64,000 bases of DNA from Solanum dulcamara. Lineage: Eukaryota; Streptophyta; Magnoliopsida; Solanales; Solanaceae. The notes beneath the pieces were generated by a model, which was not told the origin of the DNA, ran no database searches, and worked only from the letters and a program-made list of their open reading frames with translations. The first letter of the stretch is position 1. Each line of letters starts with the position of its first letter. The stretch spans positions 75,066,144 to 75,130,143 of the forward strand of contig NC_077244.1 of assembly GCF_947179165.1 (NCBI RefSeq), in the 5' to 3' direction. Below are positions 44,801-57,519 of this stretch, in pieces. The position numbers and the translations under genes were made by a program.

Positions 44801-45618
44801 ATGAAGCAATTAAGCATATCATGTTTTCTTTTATTTCTCATCATCTTCCTCTTTGTTTTCCTTTCACCAGCATCATCTTCCCGCTATTTCTTATCAACTA
44901 CAAGTGAAGGTAATTAATTCTTATGCTGATTGAAATTCATAACTTTAGGACTGGAGGTAGCGACTGCTTAACATTTTAACAATCCCTCTTGTTTGAAATG
45001 AATATGTAATCTTATAGTAAATACTCTCTTTTTTCTAAGTATATGATGATATGCTATAGCTTTGATTTGCTTGCAGTGAAAGAGGATGTAAAGCATGAAG
45101 AAGTCAACCTTTCGTTATATTCATCAGTTGACCACATGGAAACCAACGATAGCCTAAATGTAAACTTCCTAATTAATTCTGTCTTTGACTTCTTGTGTTC
45201 CTTAACAAAGATTCACAACACGTTATTTGATTACTACATGATTTTCAACTTTGTGTTAAGTTGAAGATTCATTTTTTATTCACGATATATTGATATCATA
45301 CTACGATATGATATTATTCATTTTGAATCAATTTTTTTTTTACGGAATTGGACAATTCTCACCCGAACCAACTTTTAAAGTGAATTGGACTTGTTTCTTG
45401 TAAGGAAAAGTTGAGAATTGGGCTTTACTTAGTAGGGTACTCCATTATATTAATAAAATCTTTAATTCTTTGACTCTATGTTTTTTTTTCTTCTTAATTT
45501 GTTGAAGCTAATGGGGTTGGAGGAATGTAAAGAAGAAGATGGAGAATGCATGAAGAGAAGGGTAGTTGCAGAAGCTCATCTTGATTACATCTACACTCAG
45601 GACCATAATCATCCTTGA
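44801..45618 (+). CDS. PSK: Phytosulfokine (PSK) precursor, three exons
   Basis: Exons 44801-44909, 45077-45159 and 45508-45618 join to a 100-residue protein. All introns are GT-AG (GAAG|GTAATT, GCAG|TGAA, CTAAAT|GTAAAC, GAAG|CTAATG). Residues 1-27 start [20 protein letters not shown], a secretory signal peptide ending in PASSS. A variable acidic middle follows. The C-terminal PSK domain has the conserved pair in [14 protein letters not shown] and then [16 protein letters not shown], with the pentapeptide YIYTQ complete at residues 91-95. The Asp before the first Tyr fits tyrosylprotein sulfotransferase recognition, after which subtilases would release the disulfated peptide. The mature hormone binds PSK receptor kinases and promotes growth and modulates immunity. 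A TATA-like TTATATATAC lies at about 44687. The middle exon is the least certain part. Confidence 0.92.
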
Positions 45619-45849
45619 TGTATAATTAATCCTCTAAGATATATAGCTGGTGTTGTCAATAAATTAAAGGGACTAGCTAGATAGCTTTTAACACCTTTTC
45701 TTTTCAACATTAAGTAATCCTCTTAGTCCTACCTACATTTTCCTTTTTGGTGTCATTTCATTTCTAACTTCTATGTTTGGCATACAAATGTGGTTTTTAT
45801 TTGTTTCATCCCAAAAAATCTTAACTTGTAACTTGTGTGTTCTAAGCTA

Positions 45850-46038
45850 CTCCCTCCTTCACTTTTACCTTTTACTTGTTTATAATGGACTTTGAACTTT
45901 GAACTTTGGAAGACACTTCCAAATATATGAAGGACATATTTTATGGTAATATTCATGTTGATTAGTGTTTAGTCTTTAATAGTGGACTTCAAAAATATCT
46001 TAGATTAAAAAGTTAATGCTAAAAGTAAAACAGAGGAA
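45850..46038. mobile_element. Stowaway-type MITE
   Basis: TA|CTCCCTCCTTCACTTTTACC at the left and AAAAGTAAAACAGAGGAA|TA at the right, inverted ends with TA. Starts about 230 bp after the PSK stop codon. Confidence 0.7.
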
Positions 46039-46205
46039 TAAAATTTATTTTTTAATGCAGTAGGAAAAATAAAAGTGAACGAATAAGATTTACTAGCTTT
46101 AGTCCTTTTCACATGTCATTTAATGTTTTGCACAAATATTTATAATATTATTTGATATTACAAGGTAGTTGATTAAATTACCCTCATTAATTTCTTCCTT
46201 GAATA

Positions 46206-46409
46206 CTCTCTCCGTTTCTATTTACATATTATAATTATAAATTTATAATTGTACCTTTATTTAGTGTTCTCTTGAAGTTAATTTTTTAATAAATAAACAT
46301 GAATTAATTTAATTTGACTAATAAAAATAAATTAATTACTTAATTTTTCTATGCTGATCAAATGCATATTAATAACTCTCAAGGATAAAGCATAAAATAG
46401 GAAGAATAA
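46206..46409. mobile_element. Stowaway-type MITE
   Basis: TA|CTCTCTCCGTTTCTATTTAC at the left; the right end AAAATAGGAAGAATAA is its degraded inverse, immediately before the TA of the next element. Confidence 0.5.
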
Positions 46410-46411
46410 TA

Positions 46412-46676
46412 CTCTCTACATATAACAATACTTGTCCATTATTTACTTTTCACAATTCTTGAGAAACTATAAATAGAAGGGTAATTTTATCATATCAGCT
46501 TTTGAATATAATAAATTCAATGTCTTGAAAAATATAATAGGGCAATGACTACTAATAGTAATGATAAGAGTAAATTAGGAACTAAGTTAAAATTATCTTA
46601 TAATTTCATAAATTAGATAAGTATTATTGGACATTTATTTTTAGTATAGCGGACAAGTAAAGATGAACAGAGAAAG
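46412..46676. mobile_element. Stowaway-type MITE, copy 2 of the 4001 element
   Basis: TA|CTCTCTACATATAACAATAC to GATGAACAGAGAAAG|TA. The body agrees with 4001-4261 over its whole length (ACTATAAATAGAAGG, AAAATATAATAG, GCGGACAAGTAAAGATGAAC). Confidence 0.7.
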
Positions 46677-46678
46677 TA

Positions 46679-47164
46679 TCAGTTTGCATTGACTTTTATA
46701 AAATGATAAACATTAACCAATATCTATTTTTAATAAAGACGATATGTGAATAGCAGTAAGGTTGAAATTAGACAAAAATATTAAATATCTCTTCTTAATC
46801 TCTTAAACTGACAAATACTTGCAACCAGATTAAAATCGAGGACAGTAGAAAGAATGAGAAGGTGGTTTAAGAACATTAATGGGGTATGGTTGTTTGTAAG
46901 TAGCTTGAAAGAGTCGACAAACGGGAAGTTGGGTGTGGGGGAGATGCAAAATAAGTATTCCATGGTCTCAAATTATTTATCGTATTTTTTTATATTTTTC
47001 TTAAAATATATTTAATCAATATTTTTATTTTAAAATATTATATTTTTTTATTGAATATTTATTTTATTCATGTGTCATTTTTTGATATTTATAATTTTCA
47101 GAAACCATTTTTACATATAATTTCGGCAGAATACCTAAACTTGACCGCGTTTGTTTATATAGTA
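46679..47164. other. AT-rich intergenic DNA
   Basis: No gene is seen. The minus-strand frame at 46781-46963 has no domain. Confidence 0.45.
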
Positions 47165-47405
47165 CTCATGTCCTATCAATTTATGTGATGTTGTTTGACT
47201 TAATACGAAATTTAATTTAAAAATTATAGACAATTTTTTAAAATATGTGATCTAAAAAAAGTTATAAATATTTACATGACTATTAATCACTCCATTAAGG
47301 ATAATGAATATTTTAAAATTAAATTATTATTAAATATAGAAATATGTCGATTTTTTTACAGAATAAGAAAGAAAACTATATTATATAAATTAGGACAAAG
47401 TGGTT
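47165..47405. mobile_element. Stowaway-type MITE
   Basis: TA|CTCATGTCCTATCAATTTAT at the left and TATATAAATTAGGACAAAG at the right. The body resembles 42679-42935. Confidence 0.55.
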
Positions 47406-48639
47406 AACTATTTTTTTTTTTAGAAATTACGATAAATAATTTGAGGAAGTAGCTAGTATGATGATGAGATATAAAAGTATGGGGAAGTATACAGAGAAGC
47501 TTCCTAACCATTTATAGCTCCAAATTTATGTGAGGCTAGCAGCTAATATAGAGAATGCATGACTTTATTATATGAATTTACTCAAGGCAGTTGGGAAGTG
47601 ACATAGAATTTGATTTGATGATCACATATTTATGTAGAAGCCATAAATTAGGTACAGCTATTTTGCATCAGCAAGAGATCAGATGATTGAATTTCTGGAC
47701 ACAAAATGCTCAACACTCTTGAGTTCGTAATAGAACTTTGAAAGAATTAATGCAGAATTTTATGTAAGCAATGTCGATGTATTATCAGAATTTTGTACAA
47801 GTAGTATAAACATATATATTAGTATCAATAAAACTATAGTCCATTAAGAGGTTCTTTCAGGAACTTCTCGATCATTAAAAAGAACTACATAGCATACTAA
47901 AGAAACATAATGATTTGAAATGATACAGACAATCTCTTCAAATTAAAACTCAACTTAAGTTTAAATCATAATTTTAAATCACGTCCAAACGTCTGCTTAG
48001 TATCCAATGCTTTTGTTGTCAGTGCAATAAAGCAAAGAGGGGAATATAAGGGTACTTTTATTCATCTTGTAATCCTTTCTCCTGGGAACATGAATCAGAT
48101 GCTGTTTTTCACTTTGTAGGCAAAGTGCATTAATTAACTTCAATAAATTAAACTTGCTGTTTAATTAACTGAAAAAAAGAGGCAGCAATTATGTCTTTAA
48201 ATTTTGAGATTAACAGAATTTTATTTCATGATTGCAACAACACTTATCTACTCAAAAATAAATAAAAAGGTGAACGATGAAAAAATGAGAGTTAGTGGGT
48301 AATTATAAATTCTTCAATAAAATAATATTACTAGCATTTGCATTATTAATATATCTTAATACAAGGAATTCCTTCTATTCAGGATGAAAAGGAAACATCA
48401 TTCGTTGTTATCAGACTGATTGCAATATATACTTATGTTTGTATCGGACAAAAATCGACGTTGATTAACCTCTAAAATCACATAATAATCGTCATCGAAA
48501 AAAGGCAAAAACTCATGGCTCGAAGATAGGGAAAGACCCGTGTCCCAATGATGTGAAAAAAATGATAAAAGGACAAATACATCAGATATGATCATACAAT
48601 ATTCTGTTTGCAACAAAGAAATATTAACTGACACTGCTA
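47406..48639. other. AT-rich intergenic DNA
   Basis: No gene is seen. The minus-strand frame at 48398-48634 has no recognisable domain. Confidence 0.45.
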
Positions 48640-48870
48640 ACGTTGTTTCAATTTGATTGACAGTTATTGGTCATAGTACTTTAAGGCTCGATTGTAGCTT
48701 TTCTATTAGCTGATATATTGCCTTTGTAATTTATAAATACTAGTTTGGACACATTTGTAAGGCATTGGATAAAAAACAATACAAAAGCAACATACTATTA
48801 TTCTCATGTTTCAAACATTTCATGTTTCAAACATTTCATGTTTCACTAAGTCTTTACTTCATGGTATCTA
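48640..48870 (+). mobile_element. Possible solo LTR remnant with triplicated CATGTTTCAAACATTT motif
   Basis: TTGACAGTTATTGGTCATAG, a possible promoter phrase, and ACAATACAAAAGCAACATAC lead to three near-copies of CATGTTTCAAACATTT (about 48806-48846), then TTCATGGTATCTA, which resembles a worn tRNA-Met primer-binding site. No partner LTR was found. Confidence 0.35.
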
Positions 48871-49545
48871 TTTAGGAAAATGATCTCGAATCTAAGATCA
48901 ATATCACTCTAGCATCATCGGATCTAGTGCAAACACTCATCAACAAAGATCTATTATTCCATACGATTTTATTTACTTGCTCATTTACTTTTGTTTATTC
49001 CTCTAACAAGCATAATTAATTGCTAATATGCAAAAATCTATCAAGTTAAATTAAAACTGATCATGTTTTTAACCTCATTACAAATTCAACTGTATCATTT
49101 TTCTGGTAAACAATGTCCATAAAGATCCCATTAGAGTGTCTTCATAATAGCCTACACCATGAAAGTGAAGTAATATGAATACGGTCACTAGTATCTTACA
49201 CTCTAGTTCGAATAACATGAGATACGTGAAATCTCATATGAATAAGTAAAGAGAACCTTTACAAGGCTAAATCTAAACACACATTTACTTTTCCATTCAT
49301 GACTATGCATAGAAATTGTGATAAGACACCAATGAGCGTATATAAATTAATTGGCAACCACATATCAATGTGAGTTTACCAAGCACCACCTCGATGATTG
49401 CTATGTTTCATCGTGAAGTTTGCAAAAAAATATTTTTTATTTTAATTATGAAAAATGATATTTAAAAGTTGGTTATGTTTGATAATAAATACGGAGTTGT
49501 GTTTTTTTTTTGCATAACGACAAAAATTGGATTAAAAAAACATTT

Positions 49546-49552
49546 GTTGAGA

Positions 49553-49584
<32 letters not shown>

Positions 49585-49620
49585 GGCCTTAATCTGGCGC
49601 CTTAGACCAACTCGGCCAAC
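49546..49620 (-). tRNA. tRNA-Leu (anticodon AAG)-like locus, acceptor arm damaged
   Basis: On the minus strand, GGCCGAGTTGGTCTAAGGCG is the D-arm with A box, CCAGATTAAGGCCCTGG the anticodon arm (loop TTAAGGC, anticodon AAG), CCGAAAGGGC the variable arm and GTGGGTTCAAATCCCAC the T arm with B box. The 3' side TCTCAAC should pair with GTTGAGA at the 5' end, but the 5' end reads GTTG directly joined to GCCGAG, so about five bases are missing. The anticodon stem also has one A/C mismatch. A run of seven T follows the 3' end on the coding strand, a good Pol III terminator. It is probably a pseudogene or a divergent tRNA. Confidence 0.75.
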
Positions 49621-50515
49621 ATAAATGTTTTTTCTTTTTAATGAGTTTATATATAACTTAACTTAAAAAAAGGGCCTTCTGTCTACACGCTTTCGAAATC
49701 AAAAGATAAAATCCATAAATAGAAAAAATCTAATTTTAATTATTTTGGACGATAATTTTTAAATTCAAATCAAAGAATCTGATTAACAGGCTAGTAATAT
49801 TGGCCTAATAGTAGTGAGCCCAAGTAATTTTCCCTTGGGATTTTACGTGGTGAAAGCTTCGACCCGAATGGCCCACACTTAACTAGACTTTGAACATCAA
49901 TGAATTCACTATAGCCTCTTCTTCAATTTTGTAAGTTGTTATTCAAATTTTGTGACACTTGTTCGAATTAATTATCAAGACATACAATCATTAATTAAAT
50001 ACCAACAAAAAGGATTAGAGAAACTGTTAATCATAACAACTCCTGATATCTGCACTCTAATGTAGTTTAATTTCTCTTACAGTGGGTAGCTTTAGCAATG
50101 CTTTAATTAATTTCAGAATCAATGTTTTTCCAACTTTGACGTTTGCATATCACAATCTGATCATATTATAATAATAATAATAATTTATAATAATGGTGTT
50201 AGTTGAAGTCTTAGCAAGTATGCTTAGTTTCATTATTCTCGGTTTTTCCTAAGAACTTGAAGCCCCCTCACTCTAAATAGAAAAAATTGCATTTACAAGA
50301 AAAAAAATGATCCCTCCACATCAATCACGAGTTTTTCTCTATTCCTTTCGTATATCGTCGTATCGTCCTTAAAAGACCAACTTATTTCACTTGTTTAATT
50401 TGCACGAGACTAAAAGATTAAAAAATATATAAATAATTCGTCTTGTTGATATTAACTTTTGACTAGTTCTAAAAAGTAAAAAAAAAAACACTCCAATATT
50501 TGTCTTGTTGATATA
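49621..50515. other. Intergenic DNA
   Basis: No gene is seen. A (TAA)n patch lies at about 50169-50185. Confidence 0.45.
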
Positions 50516-50728
50516 CTCTCCCAGATTCATTTTTATTTGATCAATATACTAAAAAAATATATTTATTTTTTATTGTTCAATTGGAAAAATCAAGAGAGAT
50601 TACCTTTATTATTAGTTATAGTTATTTTCCAATACATTTATCAAAACATTGAATTTATTATATTCAATTATTGCTCCTTAAGAGGTGTGTCAAGACAGTA
50701 CTAGACAAATAAAAATTGACGGATAGAG
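50516..50728. mobile_element. Stowaway-type MITE
   Basis: TA|CTCTCCCAGATTCATTTTTA at the left and AAAAATTGACGGATAGAG|TA at the right; related in its body to 6730-6983. Confidence 0.65.
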
Positions 50729-50759
50729 TACATACAATACTCCTATATTATTTATTTAT

Positions 50760-50950
50760 TAGAGGCGAATCTAGAATCTGCACAACCAGAATTTTTTCAT
50801 TAAGAAAGTTCAAAATATGAAAAAGTAAAAAATCGAAAGGGTTCAACATCTACTATATATGCATAAAAAATAATTTTAATCATATATAAATAATATAATT
50901 TTTTGCCGAATGGAGTTCGCATGAATCCTTAGCCCTTACTAACTACGCCA
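50760..50950. mobile_element. Degenerate MITE remnant (hAT-like type)
   Basis: Starts GAGGCGAATCTAGAATCTGC and contains AGGGTTCAACATCTACTATA, TAATCATATATAAATAATAT and ATGAATCCTTAGCCCTTACT. It matches 24270-24445 in the middle. Confidence 0.5.
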
Positions 50951-51865
50951 TGAACATGGGTGTAAGGAAAATAAAAACATGAAGTAAAAATTAATCCTTA
51001 ATCATTTAGGTAAATAACTCAACATCCAATTAAGAACATCCTTTAACCTATTTATACAATAAATTTCATAAAGATAATAATATATTAATTTCTTATGAAG
51101 AGACCTTGAATTGATTCCGATATAACCATACGCAGAGGGGGGAAAGAATCCAACTTACAAAATTTGAGGCGCAAAAGAATCTCATGTGAAATTTTTATGT
51201 CTTTGCTGTTAACTCGATGGCGAAATATGAGTGCATTCAGAGATCAGATTTCAGACCTGCAACGGTCCCCACTTTGCCAAAAACTATATTGTTTTATTTA
51301 TACAATTTTTAATACATATAAAAATGGATAAAAGATATCATGTCAATTCAAAAGATATCTATGAATAATACCTTAAGAGTTGTAATGTTAAATAACATGA
51401 AAGCAACCTGCTATATCAACAAAATATAGTTTGATGTAAAAATATTTTTGCTGTTAATATTTTAGTTCAAAAACGCTTTTATTATTATTTAATGGATTAA
51501 AAATATATTTTTTTAAATATATATTATTTTATTTTATTTTGAATATATTTTATTAGCAAATGTTTATTCTAGTTCAATTAGAAAAAAATTAAAAATTATT
51601 TTTTATTTTATTATAATTATTTTTTATCGTTATTTGAATAAAAATTAATAATAAATTTACTATGATCTTATATATATGACATATATTATCCGTTAAAACT
51701 TAGAGTAAATAAAATTATTTTATTTTAATTGATAAAATAAGATTAGAATAAAATAATTTCTACATTTTTATTACTAAAAGTGGTTTTAAAAAAAAACAAG
51801 AATAGAATTCCTTAAAATTAATATTTTTATAAGGAACAAGGTTTGATTTTATATATATATATATT
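50951..51865. other. AT-rich intergenic DNA
   Basis: No gene or clear element is seen. Confidence 0.45.
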
Positions 51866-52047
51866 CGGAAAAGGACATTTTTGACTCATTTTGTAACAAT
51901 AAGGGGTATTTTTGGACCAACCTATCAACAACAAGCGCATTTCTGGACCAAAGTATTGATGGTAAGAGCATTTTTGAACCAAACTATAAATGAAGGACAT
52001 TTTTGTTTATTTCAAATAATTTAAGGACATTTTTGATCCTTTTTCCG
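51866..52047. mobile_element. Small MITE related to 42365-42554
   Basis: Ends CGGAAAAGGACATTTTTGAC and GGACATTTTTGATCCTTTTT then CCG are inverted. The interior repeats a GGACCAA...GGGTATTTTTGG-like phrase four times in degenerate form. No certain target duplication. Confidence 0.6.
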
Positions 52048-52338
52048 TTAATAAACTAATCTCTATTTTTATTAGACATATAATTGCAATGGAGACATAA
52101 TGTTTTAGATCATGGATTTAAATTATTCAATGAGAGAATTTGCATAATTTATTATATTCCCAACCCAAGATGCCCACAACTTTCCTGGCAAGAAAATAGG
52201 AAGGGAGGAAACAATTAGCAACTATAAATGCCAACAAAATTGTAAAAATATATATCTGCCACCAAATTAATGTGGATATTGGCAATTTAAATAATACCCA
52301 TCATGAGGACAAAAAATGGACTTGGATTGCCTTTCAAC

Positions 52339-53057
52339 TAGGGGTGTTCGTGATTTGGTTTGGATACGATTATTGATTAAAACCAGAATTAAATAATTTA
52401 ATCGATTTTTAAATTTTTAAAATCAAATAAAAAAAATAACCGTCAGTTTGGTTCGAATTTTTTAATTTTTTCGGTTTGAAAATAATAAATTTATTAAAGG
52501 CATATGCATTTCGATAGACACAAACACTTAGTACATGTACAATCCATATGGAAGCTACCGTGGATTCAATTAAGCAATTAAACAATACTAGAGTTATTAT
52601 TACGCGAAAAAAATAATTTAGTTAAACAATACTAAACTCATTATACACCAAAGATCAAAAGATCAAATTTTTATAGCAAAAAAATAACCTCAAACTCAAC
52701 AATTAAGGAACTAACAGGGGGAGGGGTACAAGAAAATTATTTACCAAAATTTAAGTGTTAAACTTGAGAAAATGGTAAAGTTAAAGATTTAAGTTAATTA
52801 AAATTTAACAAAATATTTATATTTTATTTATGAACAATATATAAATAATTATAAATTTATATATATATAATTTCTCTATTCGATTTGATTATTTTTACAA
52901 TTCACTTTTAGTAAAACCAAAACCAAATCAAATAATATCAGTTTTCAAAATTTAAAACCAGATCTAATCAAATCAAACCAAATATCGATTTTTTTAATCG
53001 AATTGGTTCGAATTGCGGTTCAATTTGATTTTTTAACCAAAATTATGAACAACCCTA
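52339..53057 (+). mobile_element. hAT MITE of the TAGGG(G/C)TGT family, diverged copy C
   Basis: Ends TAGGGGTGTTCGTGATTTGG and AAAATTATGAACAACCCTA are inverted. The 8-bp duplication CTTTCAAC is at 52331-52338 and 53058-53065. It is built like copies A and B, with GGTTTGG/AACCAAA-rich subterminal parts, but the interior differs. Confidence 0.8.
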
Positions 53058-53065
53058 CTTTCAAC

Positions 53066-53984
53066 TGCTAAAGTATGGTATAGATCATATTTCCTATTAT
53101 TACCTATAATTGATACTGATATATTCAGTATGATTTCATTAATAATATTTGAAAATAAATAAATGTACACATATTTAATTTCTTATTTTAGAAATTTTAA
53201 TTCATTTAAGTGAAGGAAAATCAAAAACCAAAGTTTCAAAATCCACTAGGTGTAGCATAATGCGCAATGCCTGATGCAATTTATGAACCATTCAAGTTAT
53301 ATATATTATCGATATAAAGAATTCTTACACGTTATTAATATAATTTAATCTAACATAAGGTGTTGCTATTTTATTTTTCATTTTACCATTTCAGGCAACT
53401 TAATCATCATAAGTTGAAAAGAACGTCTCATCAAATCTTATTTGCTGTAAGCAAACAAAATTACAAATTCAGTCTATTCACATAGTAATATTCTTGGAAT
53501 TTTGTTCTTCTTCTTTGTTTATGGACTAGTCTAGATTGTTTCATTAATGAGTGGCAAAATCAAATATTTTGTTAAAAGTGTCTATAATTTAATATATATA
53601 TATATATACATAGAGAAACTAGTTTTTGACTTATAATTTTCTCTGCACAAAGTATAATTTTTCAATGATAAAAGTTATTTAACTGACCATTTCTATGTAG
53701 CGCCGTCATTTTCATGGACTAACCCCACTTTAGTTTCTGTATATATATATATTTGTCCACGTGTGTGAGCATGAGAGGTACTGTCCCCCACCCCTTGTCA
53801 TTTTTCAATTGTATATTATATACTGTTATATAGTTTATATATACGTGATGCACAATGCCTTATAATTTGCCAGCTAATGCTCTACTTACTTTACTTTCTT
53901 TTTTCTTTCTGTTTATGGATTACATTTAACAGAGTCTTCTTGATTGCTCACTTAATTGTTACTGAACAGTAAACAGTTATAGGG
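53066..53984. other. AT-rich intergenic DNA
   Basis: No gene is seen. Short (TA)n tracts occur near 53592 and 53742. Confidence 0.45.
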
Positions 53985-54245
53985 ACAGTTTGAATTGACT
54001 TATAAGTTGTTTTTAACTTGTTTTGAGTGTTTGACTGATCAATTTAAAGTCATTTTGTGCTTAAAATAAGCTTCAATAAATAGTTGAGTTTATTTGGATG
54101 AACTTATTTTAAGCAGTTTATAAGTTGAAAACAGCTTATAAATAAAAAAAAAAAAATTGACCTGCATCTACTTTCTTTTTTTTAACTTATAAGCAGTTTT
54201 CAACTTATAAGCTGTTTAAAAATAAGTCAATCCAATCAGGCTAAT
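53985..54245. mobile_element. hAT-type MITE
   Basis: Starts ACAGTTTGAATTGACTTATA and ends AAAATAAGTCAATCCAATCA. Internal AACTTATAAGCAGTTTTCAA pairs with TTTATAAGTTGAAAACAGCT, so it is strongly self-complementary. The same family is at 60902-61170. Confidence 0.6.
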
Positions 54246-55144
54246 AATGTGGCAGTAACTTTCGACCTTATCAATATTAAAATAATACTACATTTGAATA
54301 AAATCATAAGATTAAAAAAATTGTGAATATAATAATAACAGAAAATAATTAAATTGAAAAAGAACACAATTTTGGTAGAGGGTCAAGATCAAGGGCATAG
54401 CTAGCCTTTCAGTTATGGCTTAATCCACTAGCTTTGTTCAAAATTGTATTTTAAAAATTTATTAAATATATATAAATTATTAATTCAAAATTTAATAACT
54501 TTAAAAAATTATAATACCAAATTCATAAATTTCAAGTCTAACTCAGCTTCGGAATTCAAGATCATTATATTAAGTTTCTAGCCTTCTAGGTGAAGAACTT
54601 TGACGCCCTTTGCCTTTTATTCTAAAGTAACTACAACAACTTAAATACTGCTAAATTTATTCGATAATTAATAAAATTATTGGTTTTTTTTTAATGATAG
54701 AATAAAATTATAAGAAGCACAGTTTAGGTCAAAACAGCTCAAAAAAATTCTCTGTCCACTAATTTGCTTCCTTGTTCCACTACCTAAATCTCACTTTTCC
54801 ACCATCTTCACGTGGCATTCAGTAATGCTGTCTAACACTCTAAAACTTTTTTTTGGTCAATAATTAATTAGTAGTAAATGATTTGATTTATATGTACTAA
54901 TTTTTGTAGGCAATTGATTGGTACTATTTTTTAAATTAATAAAAATGTATAAGTTAAATATTTTATTAAGAAACAAAGAATTATCAGCTACAAATTTATT
55001 CTTTAAAGTTTGGACGTGTAATCTAGCAATTAATCATGTGCTGATAGCGAAAACATTAGCATAAGATATCGATATATTAGTAATTAACGATATTATCATG
55101 TTAGGAGGAACTATTTCAAGCATTTAATATCACATTCTTAGTTA
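54246..55144. other. AT-rich intergenic DNA
   Basis: No gene is seen. The stretch 54385-54560 has the worn look of the 'gcggagctag' MITE type but without clear ends. Confidence 0.4.
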
Positions 55145-55400
55145 CTCTCTCCATTTCTTTTTCGTTGTCATGTTACGTTTTTCAAAAGTCAATTTTACTA
55201 ATTTTTAAAGTTAAATCAAATTCTATTATTTGATATTTTAAAATAAAATTAAGATAATAAAAAACTATATGAAAAGTATTATAAATTGCAATTATTTCAT
55301 ATCAATATGATGAAAATATATATCTTAAAATGATAGTCAAAGTTTATATTGTTTAACTCTCGAAAAAAAAACTATGACAGCTAAAAATGAATGGAAGAAG
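55145..55400. mobile_element. Stowaway-type MITE
   Basis: TA|CTCTCTCCATTTCTTTTTCG at the left and AAAAATGAATGGAAGAAG|TA at the right. Close relative of 59908-60160 (AGTCAATTTTACTAATTTT, ATATCAATATGATGAAAATA). Confidence 0.7.
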
Positions 55401-57519
55401 TAATAAAGTGGAATTTGTAACAAACATTTATCATTAGAAGAAATAGAGATTTTTTTTCATTACGAATAAATGAAAATTTATATTATAAAATATAATTTTT
55501 CACCCATTTTTTACTGAACCAACTCATTAAAAAATGTATGATAAAAGATAAAATTTCGCTAAAATATTGAGAAGCATACCAATTTTTTCGTGAAAAAATA
55601 TTATTATTTTTGTCTCATTAATTCAATTAAAATATATATAAAAATGGTCACTGAACCAAACAGAAAAATAGTAGTGTATCACAACTAGCTGCAGAGTGAT
55701 TTTAATGTTAAATATTCATCGCTCAGTATCAAAAATATATTATTTCTACAGTTTCTTAATGAAGGTGAACCAGAATGATGCTAAGTGGATGACTAGCTTA
55801 TAAGACTAGCTACAAGTGTCTTAACGGTAGGTTTTATCAAAAAAATTGTGATACTAATAAATGAAATTTGGACGTAACCCAGATTAAAATTAAGTTGAAA
55901 AGTGATGACTATTCAAAACCTTATAAATAGATCAATTATCCATTCTATCATTCATTTGCGATTTCAACACATTTTTATATGTTTATGAGACATCTGACAC
56001 ATGAACAATATTATAATATGAGAATTCACTATTAAATAAATTAAAAATTGTGATGAATTTAATTTTTATATCAGATTAAAAATAAATTTTGGGTCAAATT
56101 TAATTGCAAAAACCTAAAATTTGAAAATGGAAAAAGGTTTGAGACATACGGTAATTTAATGTAATTAAGAGGTCACTAATTTAAATTTAAAAAATAATCT
56201 CTTATAAAAATGATAGATAAAATAGAGTACAATAAGTTTTTATGATTGGGATCTTTTTCGAACTCTATGTATAACAAAAGCTGTAATGTACCGAATTGTC
56301 GTTTCAAGTGAAGAACAAAAAAAAATACAGCGAGTTGAACTGAAAAGCACAACCTTTTACGCACAATTCTAACATGTCCAAGTCTTTGTATCTATCCACC
56401 GATAACTTTGCCTACGTGTTGAGACATCACGAATGTTCCAATCACATTTGTCCATTTTAATATGACATGGCAAATGTATGCCACCCCACTTTACTTTTAT
56501 AATGACCTCCTTTTTTCTTTTTATTTATAATAGGCTTGAAATGGTAACTTTAAAAAGGAACCTAACCTATAATATTTAAATTAAATTGATAAAGTCAAGT
56601 TGTATGCACTACATTCAAATTTTGTGGATTCTACTGTACTAGTTCAATTTTTGATTATTCATAACAAGATTAAGATATCGAATATCCCATTAATTCAAGT
56701 TATTTCATCTTGAATATTTCATAAATTTTTGAATATTTACAAAAAGAATATGATATTAAATATTATTTTTCTCCAGGCTTAAAAAAAACGAAACACATAT
56801 TTTCTTGAAGAGTTATTTCAAATGTCTCATAACTCTCTGGAATACTTATAGTTAGATCAAGAATATGTAATCAGACTCTAATTCTTCCCAATTAAATATT
56901 TTAAGAAGATCCACAAAATTCTTATCCCAAAAAAGTTCACTGTTCTATTATCGATGAACACATTATTTCACCCCTTGAATCACAAAGATAATCAAAAGAG
57001 AAGAATCAAGAGAATAAATAAAATTATATCTATATTATTTATCAATAAAATTATATTTTTTCATATTTTAAATATAATTAAAATTTATGTTTTATTACTT
57101 TAAAATTTACTACAAACGCTATAAAATTTACTCACATAACTATATGATAATTAGCTAGCATGACATATTCTCTTCTTCGAAAGAGCCAAGCCGCCCAACG
57201 CGATTGGACTAATGACGACAATAAATTAATGTTTATTCGATATTATAACAATCAATAAACTATTTTTAAATTATAAAGTTATCTACTGTAACATATTGCA
57301 TAATTTTTTCTTAGAAATCATCGATTAATATTATATGTTAAGGAAATAAAAATTATCTCGACCTTCTAAATGACAAGTACATCCAACAAAATGAAATAAA
57401 GAGAGTATTTGATAAGCAAGGTAGTTTTAATCCAACACAAGTATTCTGAAATGCACTTGCGGAAATAACAAGTTTATGATAAAGAATCTCATGACATTCT
57501 TCAAAGTTTAAAGTACGAT
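55401..57519. other. AT-rich intergenic DNA
   Basis: No gene or clear element is seen in about 2.1 kb. The frame at 56176-56364 has no domain. Confidence 0.45.
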
